Assembly: GCF_037975245.1 (NCBI RefSeq)
Contig: NC_092566.1
Location: forward strand, 7,730,001-7,794,000
Origin: Apostichopus japonicus
Lineage: Eukaryota; Echinodermata; Holothuroidea; Aspidochirotida; Stichopodidae
Reading direction: 5' to 3'
Length of the DNA: 64,000 nucleotides
The notes beneath the pieces were generated by a model that was not told the DNA's origin, ran no database searches, and saw only the letters and a program-made list of their open reading frames with translations. Within the stretch, counting starts at the first letter, position 1, and each line of letters opens with the position of its first letter. Below, piece after piece: positions 49,007 to 62,914 of this stretch. Made by a program: the position numbers and the translations under genes.

Positions 49007-52000
49007 ATTACGAAGATCTCCGTAACAACGTTTTGAGTTAATGGGGCCCTCTTCAGATCAAACTTGTGAAGACATTTTATTGGATGGTCGGGCAGGATGA
49101 CTCATGCAACTGTTCAGATACACATTACAATGCGAAACGCTTTTCTCTAAAAGGTCGTGTAACCAATAAATTTGATGTTGAAACTAACAATAACATCGTA
49201 ACTGTTTGGCTCATGGTCAGTTCGAAAAGCAATATAAAGAAAGATTTTAAAATGTTTTTCCTGCATACCGAACTTGGCAATAAATTGAGGGGGTACTTTA
49301 AGTTTTATGGCGCATGGGGTTTCTACGATTTCATTGTTCTTTATAATGTGTATGCATTGGCTCTTAGGGTTTACGTATCTAGTTTCTTTCAAGAATAGTA
49401 GGGAAATTAAATGATTTCCAAGACAGCAGACATTACCCAAATAATTAGTTTCCATGACAACTATAACTGGTGCGTTTCGCGATAATATGTCCACTCGGCA
49501 GCAGAAAATGATCCATTGGGAGGTCAAGGGTCATGTAAGTATAAATAGATGTATTTTATTTGATGTAAAACACCAATTTGCATAAACTTGTCAAGTTACC
49601 GAGATATTATCGGGAACTGAGACGTTTGACTGATGACGTTTGACAACACCTTAGTTTCACGTTCATATAAAATAGTGTAACAAGAACGGAACAACATAAC
49701 GAAAAGAAAATTGGCGTTCTTGTATATAGTTTCAAAATCTGACCCGGTTCTCAAGTTATCCATTAATAAAACACGCTACACAATTAAAATGTGGAATCAG
49801 GGGCACCGAGAGCCCGGCCGGGCCAGGTAAAAATGTATTGCCACCGGGACACCTTTCTGAAGATTAAGTATGCTGTGGAAATTTTTTTTATCCCATATTT
49901 TCTCGGTCCCCTCCATGCGAGACGCAAATCAATGACGACATCGACTCTCCAATCCAGTCCTAAACTGTTTATAAATTAGAACCCCCCTCCCCCCCTCCCC
50001 CCCTCCACAAACAAAATCAAAGAGATAAAAGAGTACTCTTGAATTATATCCAATTTTCTTGAGGAAACAAATCTGGAATTCATGGTAAATATGATATTGA
50101 TGGCCATATAACTCGTTAGTTTTTCTAATGAGTTTGGTGTTACCTCTGAAGAGCTGACCTAATGACCTGTGTGTTATAGACTTAATTTTCCAGTCACTTT
50201 TATGGATCAGACTCTGATGTTAAATGGTCATTTCCCAACAACAAAATAAAACCGTGGTATAGGAATACGCCTACATGCAACCTACACTAGTATACCAATG
50301 TTATTTTTTTTGACAGCCTTTAGAAAATATCAACAACAACAAATTCCTACCCAGGTGCTGACCTAGGGGTGGGGTGCGACTTCCCCCCCCCCCCCACACA
50401 CACAAACAAATTCACAGTCGTAATTAGCACTGTATCTCGCGTGTAGAATTAATTACACATTAATTATATATCTCATATGTAAATATGACTCAGAAGGCAC
50501 CAATTCACGTCTATTTTTTTTTCTAGTACGGGAAGGGTGTGTGGGGTGGGGTGGGTTTGACCAGTCAATTCACCAAACGACCCCATGAAAACACATCCCT
50601 CTCCTTACTCCTCTGTCTGTAGTCATCTTCTGACACATATCGTTTGAAACTTCCTCGGTCATTTAAGATTGTACAGTGCAGTCTCCCCGCGTAGTGATTC
50701 AGTTATAAAAACTCTGTACAACGTAGCATTACTCTATACGGACCAATTGGAGAAATTTTGCCATTAGGAAATTGTTAATAAATCAGACTACCGATCTTAT
50801 CAAATTATTTCATTATCCTTAAAAAATATTAAACTTTCATTTTTTTAAACCTGTTCTGTTGTTTTGTTTTATTTTATGAATTATTATATACTTGGCTGAT
50901 CTAAGGTTTGACTTATATCTTTAATTTCTTTACTGTTGTTTACCCTTCTATTTATACGATTCTACTATTCTGTTATTATATACATATTAAATGAAAAGAC
51001 ACGAAATAAGATAACAATTTTTTAACACATTAAAATACCGTGACGTTTAGTTCACCGACACGTTTCCGTTGAGTTTACCAAACCTTTATTGTAGCATTAC
51101 TCAAATTAAGAATACAAATTTAGCACACTAAAGCCGATCTTACATTTGAGTTAGTATATCAACAAAAAACAAAGTTCATTTAGCGAACTGTGTCTTCTGA
51201 TCTCCCTATCCAGATATTATTTTTCGCATTAATAAATCGTTATGGACACTCCTGATTTTTTTCTCCATTTACTTAAAATAAATCGTGCCTGTTGTAACAA
51301 GTTGCATCGATATTTTATCTTAATTTCGTATTATTTAATATAAAATACATAACATTACTTATTAAAAATATTATGTTATATAAAACTGATATTAATATTC
51401 AGATAACAAACACAGAAAAACAAAACAGGTATATATAGGTTAAGTATAGCAAAACGATCAAAGTATTCGATTTCCCCCGAAAATGTCAAAATGAAAAAAA
51501 GCTACGAATATTATTCTATAAGTCAAAACACAGGTTGTTAGTTATCCTCATTACCATAAATACAGATTACAATCCTAAACCACAAGTGAAGGCCAAACTA
51601 TATATCCATCTCTTTTTTCTCCTTTTTTTATTTATTTTTTTGATATTTGTTATAAGAAGGATTGATCGAAACTTTTCACTAAAAAAAGGAAAGAAAAACA
51701 AAATTCAAAGGTCACTGCCGAGTTTAAATCATTGGGGGGGGGGGGGGTGACGACAAAAGCAGAAAGAGAGATGAAGGTACAGGCAGCATGTATATGTTTT
51801 GTTTGATGCGAAACAATGCCTACGGGAACTATACAAGAGTTTGAATTATCCTTGAAATATCTTGTTCCCTTTGATATAGTTTTGTAAAGAGTTGAAGAAG
51901 AAGAAAAGAAACAGGAAATTTCTTATCATCACTTATTCCAGACCGGTCAATTTTATTCTTCACTTCTTGTTTTTTTCTTTGTCATATAAATATACCAAGG

Positions 52001-52395
52001 TTTTGTAGTTTGTAGGGCGGGGTTATACAGTCTGGCTGCAGTGTAGTTTATGTTGTCATTCAAAAATATAATAACCACTATAAAAAAGGATTACTGAAAT
52101 CTTCGCAATAAGGAAAATGAAAGAAGAAGGAATATCGTTGACTTATTGTCGACAGGATAATATGCGAGGCTTTTGTGAGGCAACTAGCCACTTCCAATGT
52201 ATGAAAATACAAGTAATCATATATTCAACGGCATGGCATGTTGAGTTGGAGAATGAGTTGTGTGTGACCTTGACCAAGCCATTACAAAATCACATATTAA
52301 ATAGATTCAAAATATAATTTACAAACATTGTTTGATATTGATATGGATTTCATATTTCTTCGGTAACTTTCTGCTTCTTCACTACGCGGTTCATT
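49007..52395. other. Non-coding stretch
   Basis: Contains a 110-codon plus frame at 49066-49398 without family resemblance, C runs at 49981-50005 and 50384-50396, and a G run at 51734-51748. CAGGGGCACCGAGAGCCCGG at 49798 looks like a mobile element end without a partner. Nothing else supported. Confidence 0.4.
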
Positions 52396-52560
52396 TGTCT
52401 GTCTGTCTGTCTGTCTGCCTGTCTGTCTATCTGTCTGGTTGTCTTGTTATCCGTTTGTCTATATCTCTGTTTGTGCTTTGTCTGTATATCTGTTGGTTTT
52501 TTGTCTGTTGGCCTGTGTGTTTGTCTGTATGTCTCTTTGTTTTTAACGCGTCGGTTATAC
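52396..52560 (+). repeat. (GTCT)n microsatellite, decaying rightward
   Basis: Regular GTCT repeats at 52397-52436 become scattered CTGT/GTCT units to ~52540. Open on both strands as LSVCLSV and RQTDRQT, which is a low-complexity artefact. Confidence 0.95.
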
Positions 52561-53024
52561 ACAAACCTGTATCCGCCCATCTGCTGTTTGATGTATGACG
52601 TCATTATATAGTCACAGATCAATTCTGTATGCGGAATCGGCTGCTGAAATGCACACGGATCTGTGGCGTGTACGGAGTCGATCTACGTCATGTTTCATAC
52701 AGAAAGGAAGAATGAATTTTTGAATCTACTGGCATGTTGTAGACTGTTATTCCTGCAGTGTAATTCTACAGACATAAAAAAAATTATAAGAAATAAATTT
52801 TACCTTTACTGAATTGATTCACCACATGTTAAAAATAAATTTGAGAGAATTTCGATATCTCTAGAGCATGTTTCGCTGGGACCAACGTGTGGGAAATTAT
52901 AAGCAAGAATGTTTGACGGGAATATGAAATTATCTAAGCAAAATATTTCAAAAGTTGGCTCAATAGTAAACGAGCACTTGGTCATGTATGCTACGTATAC
53001 AAATGATTAAAAGGAATTTTAATA

Positions 53025-53103
53025 TAATAATAATAATAACAATAATAATAGTAAATAACAACAACAACAATAATAATATAATAATAATAATATTAATAAT
53101 AAC
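53025..53103. repeat. (AAT/AAC)n microsatellite
   Basis: Trinucleotide AT-rich array (TAATAATAATAACAATAATA and on). Non-coding. Confidence 0.95.
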
Positions 53104-55152
53104 GGTAGAAAACCATATCATATCTGAGAATACAGAAACATAACTTTGTCACTGAAATGAAACCAGAGAGGAAGTTTGAGAGTAGTGTATGTAAATTCTG
53201 GCTACCTAAAGAAACCCCAAAGAAAGAGAAAAGGAATTAGGGGAAATAAACAACAAAAGAACAAGAAGACAATCAAAGCAGTGACATACAAAACTGAACA
53301 AAGAAGCACATACGTATACAGCTGTGATTAGTAAGAATTGAAAGAATTGATCGTCTCTAGAAGAAATTTAAATTGTATCATTCCACAGATCAGCACAAGA
53401 TAGTATATAGATAGAAGTGTATACATTTTGATATATTCAGCTTTGCCCTATAGGTTTCAAGCTTATGAATTAAGGTATATTGTTTTTAGCGTGATATATA
53501 CTAACACACCGCTATCAAAGTTGTTGTGAGGATGGCAACATTTTTCTTGTAAACATTGATCGTAAAATACTGACTAAAAGACGTTTAATTGACGACTTAA
53601 GGCACGTAATTATGTTTGATAATGTTTACGGATCATTAGTAGCAACTTTCACGAGTGGAAGGTAGCATTTCTACGACCCTTTTAACTTTTTGAGAAAATA
53701 TCTTCTAAACGTATAGAAGGCTCATCAATCAAACCGCTGGGCTACTTAGTCTAGCAAATGTGTACTATTAGGTTAGCACTTCAGAAGCTACACAAAATTT
53801 CAGGAAAAAAAATTGAAGTCACAAAATAACATTCTGGCAGTGTATGAACATATTTTACAAAACCCACCGGGTACCTCTCAAAATAAGAAAATAAGGAATC
53901 GAATAAATTAAGACATCTTTGTAGATTTCTCCATTAGCAAATTTTAGATTATTGTCTAAGTTATTTGTCACTCTGTGCTAATGTTTACCCACGTTGGGTC
54001 TATTGGCAGCCGCTCAGCCACAGACATTGAGAACTAACTGACGTATATCCCATTAGAGAATGGCTTAATTTTGATATGCCATTTTAGACCGCTATAAAAC
54101 ACTGCTATAGAATCACGGGTTGTATTTCTATTCTACTGCCTTCAGATGAGGTATATCAGTTAAAGTGACTGGACTATTGAGCCTAACGCACACAGACCAT
54201 TCGGTCAAGTCCTCGGGTGTAACACAGGACTCAATGGCAACCATATATGACTTCTGTGCTGTCTTACGAAATGTATACAATGCATTAAAAATTAACTTTT
54301 AACATTTAGGTCTGCCCCGAATTGATGACGTCATTATCAAACTAGCTTAAAAAGGATCATTTCGGATTTTTAACAAAATATCTGGAAATTCCGAACAACT
54401 ATAGAAACTTTTCTAGCACTCTAGGTTTGCTTTTTACTTGCTATGACGTATAAAGTCCAAAATTCTGCCTAAAATAATTTCACTAGGCAAATATGTTTCT
54501 GTTACGTCATGGCAAATATCGAATGGTTGTACGGTAGCCCCGAAAGGACATTGGTACTGTAATCAAGTACAGTACATTGCCTAGTCCCTCGTGGGACAGC
54601 GTTAATCATGCACTCAAGGAATCCGAAATGAACTCCCGCAAGTAAATAAACGCTTCATTACCATATCCTTAATTCGACTATATATATGGTATATCCTAAC
54701 TTCTATATAAATACTGACTCACCTTACGTAGCTTTGTAAAGTAAATTTGTGGGCACTTTTAATGAACCTGAAAACGATATTAAGGAGAACGTCATCTGAA
54801 AGACGATAAATAAAAAGGGGGCTAAAATAAATGTACCCTAAATCGTTTTTATATGGATTAAACGAAGAATGGTGTCAATCTAGAATCTTGATTAAGTTAT
54901 TTCCTTACCCGACTTTCATTTCTTAATATCTGTTCTAAATATTGTCCATCGTTTCTCTCACCCTCTCTCTTTTTTTTTCTTGCCTAAAGGCGACGTTGGT
55001 GACTTCAAAGGACATAATACCGTTTAGGATTCGATTAGCCATCAGTTAAATCGATTATACTGAACAAATCATGTGGTTTTAGTTTTCTAGATTCGACGTT
55101 TACGTGCAAAATGTCTGTTTGGTAACCTGATTTCGGTTTACGTGTTTATGTA

Positions 55153-55153
55153 T

Positions 55154-55239
<86 letters not shown>

Positions 55240-55242
55240 ATA

Positions 55243-55308
<66 letters not shown>
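55153..55308. repeat. (AT)n tract, about 155 bp
   Basis: Nearly perfect (TA)n with a central ATCTATATCTAT variation. The longest in the window; self-complementary and able to form a cruciform. Length may be inaccurate in an assembly. Confidence 0.98.
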
Positions 55309-55309
<1 letters not shown>

Positions 55310-56911
55310 ACTTGAAAGAACAAAACACAACATTACCAAATGTTCCCTTCTTTTATAACAAACTCTAGCATTTGCATCTCTTAATTACAAACATGCAACA
55401 GTGGGAACTTGCATAAACAAATATGGGAAAATCAAATTTATGAAAAAAGGGCACCCTCGATATTTCATAAAACTGGTAGGTGGGGGGTTGGGGAGCACGT
55501 TATTCATCTGCTTCTGCACTCATCACCCCTGGAAAAGGGTTATACGTTTTAGAATTACGTGAAAGGGTAAGCCTGGTAAGAGTAGGAGTAAGGGTAAAGG
55601 GTTAACTAGATGGGGTCGAGGATTGGGTGAGGGTTGCACGCGACAGGGAAGGGATTAAAATAAGCTTATAATTAGCAGAATATACCGGTAACCCTTTCCT
55701 GGCTTGACAGTTGGATTTCGATGTGTCGATGTTCCATGTTGCATACTCAGCAGTGAAATAATGGTAGATGCCTGGATGGGCTGCACGGGACAGGTATCAT
55801 AGGAGGGAATGGTGGACGGAATTATTGGTGGGACTGAAGAAATCTAATTTTACTTCATGAAGAGATCTTCTCAAGGTTTCGGTGCAGTTTTTCGTATGCG
55901 ATATCTTTAGAGTTTCTGTTCTCATACAACATAAAGTTGCAAATTGCTGGCAAGTAGAATGAAACAGTTATAACGACTAAGAACAACCTCATCCCGTTTC
56001 TTAGTAGTCTAGGCTATCTAGGCATAAACGTTAATGAAATGTGATAGATTTATCGAATTAGTCTGTTTAATGTTTGCTTGCTTTTTCAAATGCAACACAT
56101 TTCCAAATATATATTTTTTCTTCTTCATATTTGCTGTGATATTTATTGTAAGAGACTAGCACAGAGGGATGACGACACAATTTGCTTACATTCTTACACC
56201 TGTCAACGAAAGTAAATAACGCGTAGGTAAAGCATATAGTACATTAACTTCCTGTAGATTTTGCCAAAAATGTGCGACATTATTGACTAAATCATTTGAA
56301 CGTGAATATTCAAACCTACACGAAATATGTATAAATAATATGTAGTTTTATAAATAACGTAATATATCTTTAATACATATTACATAGGAGATATCAAACT
56401 TGAGATAAAAGTACAGGCGTTCGTTAAACTTTTCTTCTTCTTTTGCTGTTGGCGTTCTTTCAGAATAAAAGAAATTCTCGCTATTTTCTCTTTCGTTTTC
56501 CTGTCCTCTATAATAAGCTGTAAAATTCCATACTAACACTCAATTATTCAAGCTCTGGGAGTGAATGGCCCAGACCCAATAATTCACGGATCACGATTGC
56601 AATTAAACGCCCAACCATTTTGTTATAGAGCTTTTTTTTCAGAGTCAGATATGGTCGCAATTGAACTCTTATAGCTCGGGGGGCTATAATGTCACAACAG
56701 GGAGTGGAAAGTGCACGGTTGATAATACAACAATAGAAATATCATGATAGAAATTAATGTTAAAGGGACTATATCGATTTAGAACGTGAAGAGGAGTGGA
56801 AGAGGGGGGGGGGGGTGGAATGAAGAAATAAAGAGGTAATTATGATAACAAATAAATAAACGTTAATTTTGTTTTGGTATCAGATATTTTTGTCAGACTG
56901 TCAAAAAAAAC

Positions 56912-56913
<2 letters not shown>

Positions 56914-56986
<73 letters not shown>
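56914..56986. repeat. (AT)n tract
   Basis: About 73 bp of TA alternation preceded by AAAAAAAACAAC. Confidence 0.98.
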
Positions 56987-58309
56987 CACGTCTCGTATAT
57001 AAAAGACAAAGCGATATTACTTGACATGCGAAAGAGATTAGTGCTGTGTAGGCATACATAATACGCTAATTGAGCTCACAACATTCTTAGCTTATTGTCT
57101 ATGTGAATAATATGCAGATGTTCTTTTTCATCGGTAGGAAGTTGGTTCTTTTGATGTACCTGCCTCCTTTTTTAATCCTTTTTCATCCATTTTTGTGTAC
57201 ATGTGGTGCATATGGTAGGCTCTTTATGGAAGCCATGGATGAAAGGCACAAAAAAATAATATGTCTAGTTTGGAGATGAACATTTTTCTTCTCTTAATAG
57301 CTACCCGACGGGATCCTTTGACCTCAAGAAAGGACAATATCTTTATCGTTTACCAATCAGCATACTTGGTTTAAGCATGGAGCTATAAACCCGGGAGGTC
57401 GGGTGGTGGGTGGGGTGGGCGCAGATGGGGGACGGGAGGGGCTCAGTACACACCAGTACCTTTTTGTAACTATATGGAGTATAATGTTTTCTTATGACAA
57501 GCAAACGAAAGTCTCCATGTATCGATGGGGAAAGTATCATTTTGCGGATACAGGTATACTTGTTCTAATATCTAATATTACTCCACTTCTGATATGAATG
57601 GCATTATTAAGTTGTACCATTTGTTGTGGTTTGTATTTTGTATTATTAAAAAGTGCCCTTTTCATAAATTAAATATTCAAATACTAGAATTTATGAATGG
57701 GACGTAATGATTTAGACAGACAAAGAATTCATTTTATAGGGAAGGTTTGGGATCATTTTGTGCCCCTCCCCCCTTCCCGTGCCGCCACTCAAATAAAGTT
57801 CACATATCCCACTGCCCCTCGAAGTTTGTAAAAAAAAAACCTCCCCCTGTAATTCAATCCTGTATATATACACACATTTATATTAATTTAAAATTTTACG
57901 AACGTTCATGCTTTTGTGAAATAATGTCACATAATAAAAATGCAATTAACTTATCAACGTGAAAGAAAATCCCGCAAAAGATTTGAGGGATCGTATATAG
58001 CTTGTCACAAATCACATAAACATACGGACCTGTTTTGGTCTATGGTGTCAGACGTCTGACAGGGGAATTTTTTTTTTCTATTACAATCTTCGAAAAGAAA
58101 ATAATAACTTTAAGCTATAAAGACCTGGGAATAGGCCTAATTGCAGATTTTGTTGTGTTGATTTCGATTATTAAGATTTTATGATAAAAACGTTAATAAA
58201 AACAGAATTCATCATAGCATGAATAGTCTAGTTTATATGAAATAATGAAGAAAGTGTCGATTATTTAATATTTGAATTTTTTTATTCATATATTTATTAT
58301 TTCTATTTA

Positions 58310-58417
<108 letters not shown>

Positions 58418-59754
58418 TCATCATACTAAAAGTCCACGAGTTACAAACAGACGGAACAATAATTCACTTATTTATCGTCACAAATCATGTATTAATATCA
58501 TTTAGTACAATTAGTACAATAATTTTATACAATGTGCTGTGACACAACAAAACAGCACGTTTGCGATGATTTTGGTTATTATGTTTTTGTTTCAACTACT
58601 CTACATATCAACATCCCATAACCACCCATGAGTGTATTAGTTTTCAAATATTTAAACTTTCATCGAAAATTTCCGCTATTGCTTTTACAAGTATAAAGTC
58701 TAATGAAATCAGTTATCTGAGAAAGTATCTGGGTGGACGGGATGATTAATTGCTCTGTAATTAGTATCAAAATTAGAAAAGGTGTTTTTTATCAATTAGT
58801 TTATCTATTAATTTTTGCTAAAATAGTCATAAAAACTGGTGAGAAAAACACAAACAAGTGTTTTAAACATTTCCTGCAAGTATTTCATCAAAAATTGAAA
58901 TCCCGAACGACAAATTAAGAACAAAACTTGTTTGTCAAACTTTCGTTGTGAGATTAAACGAATATGAATAATATTAAAATGTTAGGTGACGTCACAACAA
59001 GACTCTCAATCGAGCCATTGGTTGCACAAGACACGCCGTAAACAGATTAAAGTATCTGCTTTTGCAATTAACTGATTTTTTCATTAGCAAAGACGGAAAG
59101 ATCATATAAGTAAGTAGTGGGTATTATTAGATCGGCGCCATTTAACATACCATGGCCGAGGTACTGTAGCAAATGATCCGTTCAATTAACATGTGTCTCC
59201 TATCCTACCGTGTCGGTATACGGAAGCCTAGCCTTACTAGGAATAGGTCGGCGGCCTGCAATGTAGTTCAGAGTGTTAGTAACCTGAAAGAGTCAATGAC
59301 TTTTGCTAGTATCGTATTAGTTCAGCGTACTTTAATCTTAATTCACAGGGCAATAGACTCGTGGAGCTATAGGTAAATACTTTATCGTGGAATAGCATCA
59401 CACATTGAGTGACGATAGTGTGCTAACTATATACAACGTTGGGATGTATAATATGCAAAAGTTGGGAGAAAGTTTGGATTTCTATTGCATCATTGCGTGT
59501 AATTTGTATAATGATTCATGTTTTTTGTTGTTATATATATATTTTTTTCTTTTAAAGAACAGACATGAATCATGGAAAATTAGACATGGACCATTAAATA
59601 TTGTAAAATGAAACTCTGTCAGTAATATTATATTTGTCTAAAAAAGATCATGCAATGGTAACTCCTATTTTTAACTTTGCACAGACAACATTAGTACACA
59701 GCACAAAAAATAAATAAAAAAATAAAACTATACTAGTTTACCCATAACCACACC

Positions 59755-59850
59755 ATTCCACGCCCCTCCTCTCCCCTCGTCTCCTCTCGTCTCCTCTCGT
59801 CTCCTCTCGTCTCCTTCCGTCTCCTCTCCTTTCCTCTCCTCCCCCCATCC
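59755..59850 (+). repeat. Polypyrimidine minisatellite (TCTCCTCTCG)
   Basis: Ten-bp unit TCTCCTCTCG repeated about 7 times in a pure pyrimidine strand. Mirror-like purine/pyrimidine tracts can form H-DNA. Confidence 0.92.
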
Positions 59851-61371
59851 CCCAGATCCTCCGAAACACTTGTTTCGTTACCAACCAAACCATGCAAAGT
59901 TTCTTTTTATTTTTAAGACGAGACATACATTATATTGTGAAAATATTTACAAATGCATTCCGATCTCTTTTTGGTTTAGTTCTTCAGTAAGGCTCCTGCT
60001 CCTATACCTCTCATCCGCAAACAGACAGATATATTTGCCCAGTGATGGAAAAAAAAGGCATGTTTCAGATTTCTAGCAGGCGTCGGCAAAGAACATCAAG
60101 GTATACGTTTTCAGAGTATACACTTGGGCCACGTGGTGGACAGAGACGGGGTGTGGAGGAGGGGGGTAATGGGGAATTTTGAAGCTGGGCGGGGGGGGGG
60201 GGAGAGGGTTGGGTAAGGAGAAGAAATGCATTTTATATCCAACTTTCGATACTGAATTCGTTTCATACACACATACTGAAGCAACGCGATGGGAGGTTTG
60301 TACCACCTTCACATGCCAACTTTTTACTCAGTCGTTGTAAAACAGAAAATCGCTTATGAAACCCGGATTCACTGGTATTGCTGATTGTTTAGAAATATGC
60401 CGATGTATTGTGATTTGAATCTTGTGGTGAATGTATAGATTCTGGTGAAAAACAGTTATAATCACCATTTAAAGGGATATATTCCGGTGGCCGGCTATAT
60501 GTGACCTTTTAAGTGAAAGAAGAAGTAAAACAATCTACAAGGCTGGTTGAACATCCCGTACCTCAAGATAATGTCTTTACATCTATATATGGTTTGGTTG
60601 TTTGAATGTAAATTCTATTTTGTACCAGATAATCCCGTCCCATGTTTTCAGGAAGTGGATCAAAGTAAGTGTAAGTGGTTTGTGATATCCTGACAGATGG
60701 TCTCCAAAATCTGCACTTTTCATATCATAATATTGTTGTTGATTTATCATCGAAATATGAAACAGATGGAATATTTGTTTAGTTGTCAATGTTGGCTGAA
60801 TTTAGAATCCATCAATATAAAATTTGTTTGTAGGCGTATAACTTTCCTCAGTGGATAAATAATAAGCACAGAATGGAGACAAAAACCAAACAAAGACCTT
60901 TTTTTCAGCTCGTGCAATAGTCATGATGGCATCACTAACACGGCTGTTCCAATAGCCAAACTACTGTAAGAAATATGCTTAGTATAAGGATGTGGGTTCA
61001 GACCTAAAGATTCGGAAACCTTTTTAGCAATTTTGTCAAATATTGAATATTGAGCAAGTGACTATAAACTGAAGCAAAAAACTTGAACGTCTCGTTTGCT
61101 ATTCATACCAAACTTCAAAGAAGATACATTGTACCTTGCTCAGTTTCTGTCACAATGAGATCTCATGAAAATAAAGATTGGATCAAATTACGAAATGAAC
61201 AAATATACAGCGATACTCCAAAAACTGAAATTTTTTTTTTACCTCCCCCCACCCCCGCTCCCCCTTCAAGATAAGTAACACAAAAATTGAAAAGTATTTT
61301 GACGACTTAATATTTCGGTGGAGGCGGGGGGGGGGGGGGGTGGGGGGGGTTGGGTGATGCTCCAAGACCAA

Positions 61372-61643
61372 CCCTCTACTGCATGGGAGTTCCACTTCAA
61401 CGACCCCCACGGCTATCCCCTTTAAAAACACTGGACCCGATACTGTACACTTTTTTAAGGAAAAGTCGCCCACGAAAGAACCTGGGCACGAAAACCAAAC
61501 TACCAAACGACTGATCCGCTCTCAACCCCAGTCCCCTTGCATCGGGACTGTGACTGTGTGATCATCGTCGGGTGTGCATCACCATTCCCCTCGAAAGGGA
61601 GCAGATACTACACATGATCTTAGCCAAAAGGCCGAGAAGCCTT
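61372..61643 (-). ncRNA. U2 snRNA-headed sequence (U2 pseudogene or snRNA-derived element)
   Basis: On the minus strand, from 61643 down, the sequence AAGGCTTCTCGGCCTTTTGG, then CTAAGATCATGTGTAGTATC, then TG matches the first ~40 nt of U2 snRNA. The match includes stem I (CTTCTCGGCCTTTTGGC) and the branch-site-pairing GTGTAGTA, with changes at nt 2, 3 and AAG>ATG. After nt ~42 it no longer follows U2: stem IIa, the Sm site and 3' hairpins are absent. Instead a new stem CTCCCTTTCGAGGGG follows, and later CAGTCCCGATGCAAGGGGACTG. The boundary at the far (low-coordinate) end is a guess, set before a G/C run. It cannot be a working U2. It may be a pseudogene or the head of a SINE-like element. Confidence 0.75.
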
Positions 61644-61814
61644 TTGAGGTACTAGGATGGGTAGTTCCATAATTACTTGCAACAATGCGATGGTTATTCC
61701 TCTAACTCCATCAACAAACATTAATTTCATCACTCGGCGAGGAACCAACCCCTTTAAAAATTTCGTCTCTTCCTCTCTACTTTATTCATTTCCTTTTCAT
61801 TTCCTTCTTCTCCT

Positions 61815-62112
61815 TCTCCGTCCCCCCACCCCTCCCCTCATCTAAATGTCAGCTGAGGGTGACAAACCTTAATCTTTCTTTTTCTTCTTCGCCCCCACCC
61901 CTCCTTCTCATCTAAATGTCAGCTGAGGGTGACAAACCTTAATCTTTCTTTTTCTTCTTCGCCCCCTCACCCATCCCCCTCATCTAAATGTCAGCTGAGG
62001 GTGACAAACCTTAATATTTCTTTTTCTTCTTTGCCCCCCCCCACCCCACCCCTCCCCCTCATCTAAATGTCAGCTGAGGGTGACATACCTTAATCTGTCT
62101 TCTTCGTTGCGT
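61815..62112 (+). repeat. 70-79-bp tandem repeat, 4 copies
   Basis: The stretch CATCTAAATGTCAGCTGAGG and following GTGACAAACCTTAATC starts at 61839, 61909, 61981 and 62060. Copies are nearly identical except for a variable C-rich segment, so the array is recent. Each copy includes CAGCTG, an E-box. Confidence 0.95.
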
Positions 62113-62543
62113 TTTATTACAAGCAAATATCCTAACAGTTCATTACTACTATACTAGCACTGCACTAGACTGTTATATCAGTCCATCATATCATAAGCTC
62201 TCAACCGTTCGGAATCGCTCTATTCTTCATTCTCCAACTTTTTAAAGATGTAATTTATTTGTCCCTCCCAATAAACGACATTCATTTTAGACACAAAATA
62301 ATAATTCATTTCCAAACATCTCCGAATATTTCTTTTTTTCCTTCTTATTTCCTCTTCTTCTTCTTCTTAAAGCAATATACAAGATGAATATTCAACAGTC
62401 CCTCCAATCAGCTTTGTTATCTTTCAAACTTGAGGTCACGACCAGCTCAGCCGTCCAATCACGTTCCAACTTACCACGAAACTAGCTGCCAAATATGGTA
62501 CCACAAAGGCTCGCCGCTTGCGTCCGAGGTATAATTAGATCGA

Positions 62544-62553
62544 AGATCAAAGG
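62544..62553 (+). promoter_or_regulatory. TCF-type site, distal (17 kb upstream of TCF)
   Basis: AGATCAAAGG, a full 10-base match to the classic Wnt response element, sits within a CpG-richer block (62440-62640). It may be a distal enhancer of TCF or of a gene beyond the window. Confidence 0.3.
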
Positions 62554-62846
62554 CACCGACGAGAAAAGTCTCGGCAGTGGCGTAAATACCATGGTAGCCC
62601 CGGAGGAAAGTGATTTCGCTATCAGACTTTACTTGTGACCCAGAAAACCAGAGTCTGCCTATCCGCAGATGTTATAAGGGAAGGGCTTCACAGCGGACAT
62701 TCACTCCTTCACCTAAACTTGAGGCTTGACTTCTACTACATAGGCCTATACTCACTTTATTATCGACAGGTGAATACATGGACTTTGTTAAAAAGAAAGG
62801 GGATAATCCTATCTATACGTACTTCTATATAAATTGTCGGCCTACT

Positions 62847-62853
62847 TATATAT

Positions 62854-62912
<59 letters not shown>
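62847..62912. repeat. (AT)n tract
   Basis: About 66 bp of TA alternation. Lies just before a (CAG)n-like run at 62945-62960. Confidence 0.98.

Positions 62913-62914
<2 letters not shown>

Noticed and set aside
52332-52622. Cys/Leu/Ser-rich and Arg/Gln/Thr-rich frames on opposite strands
   Set aside because: Translation of a (GTCT)n microsatellite.
55138-55328. Ile-Tyr repeat proteins
   Set aside because: Translation of an (AT)n microsatellite.
61372-61643. Functional U2 snRNA gene
   Set aside because: Only the first ~40 nt match; the Sm site and 3' hairpins are missing.
62575-62590. hAT-like terminus CAGTGGCGTAAATACC
   Set aside because: No partner inverted end or target duplication found.
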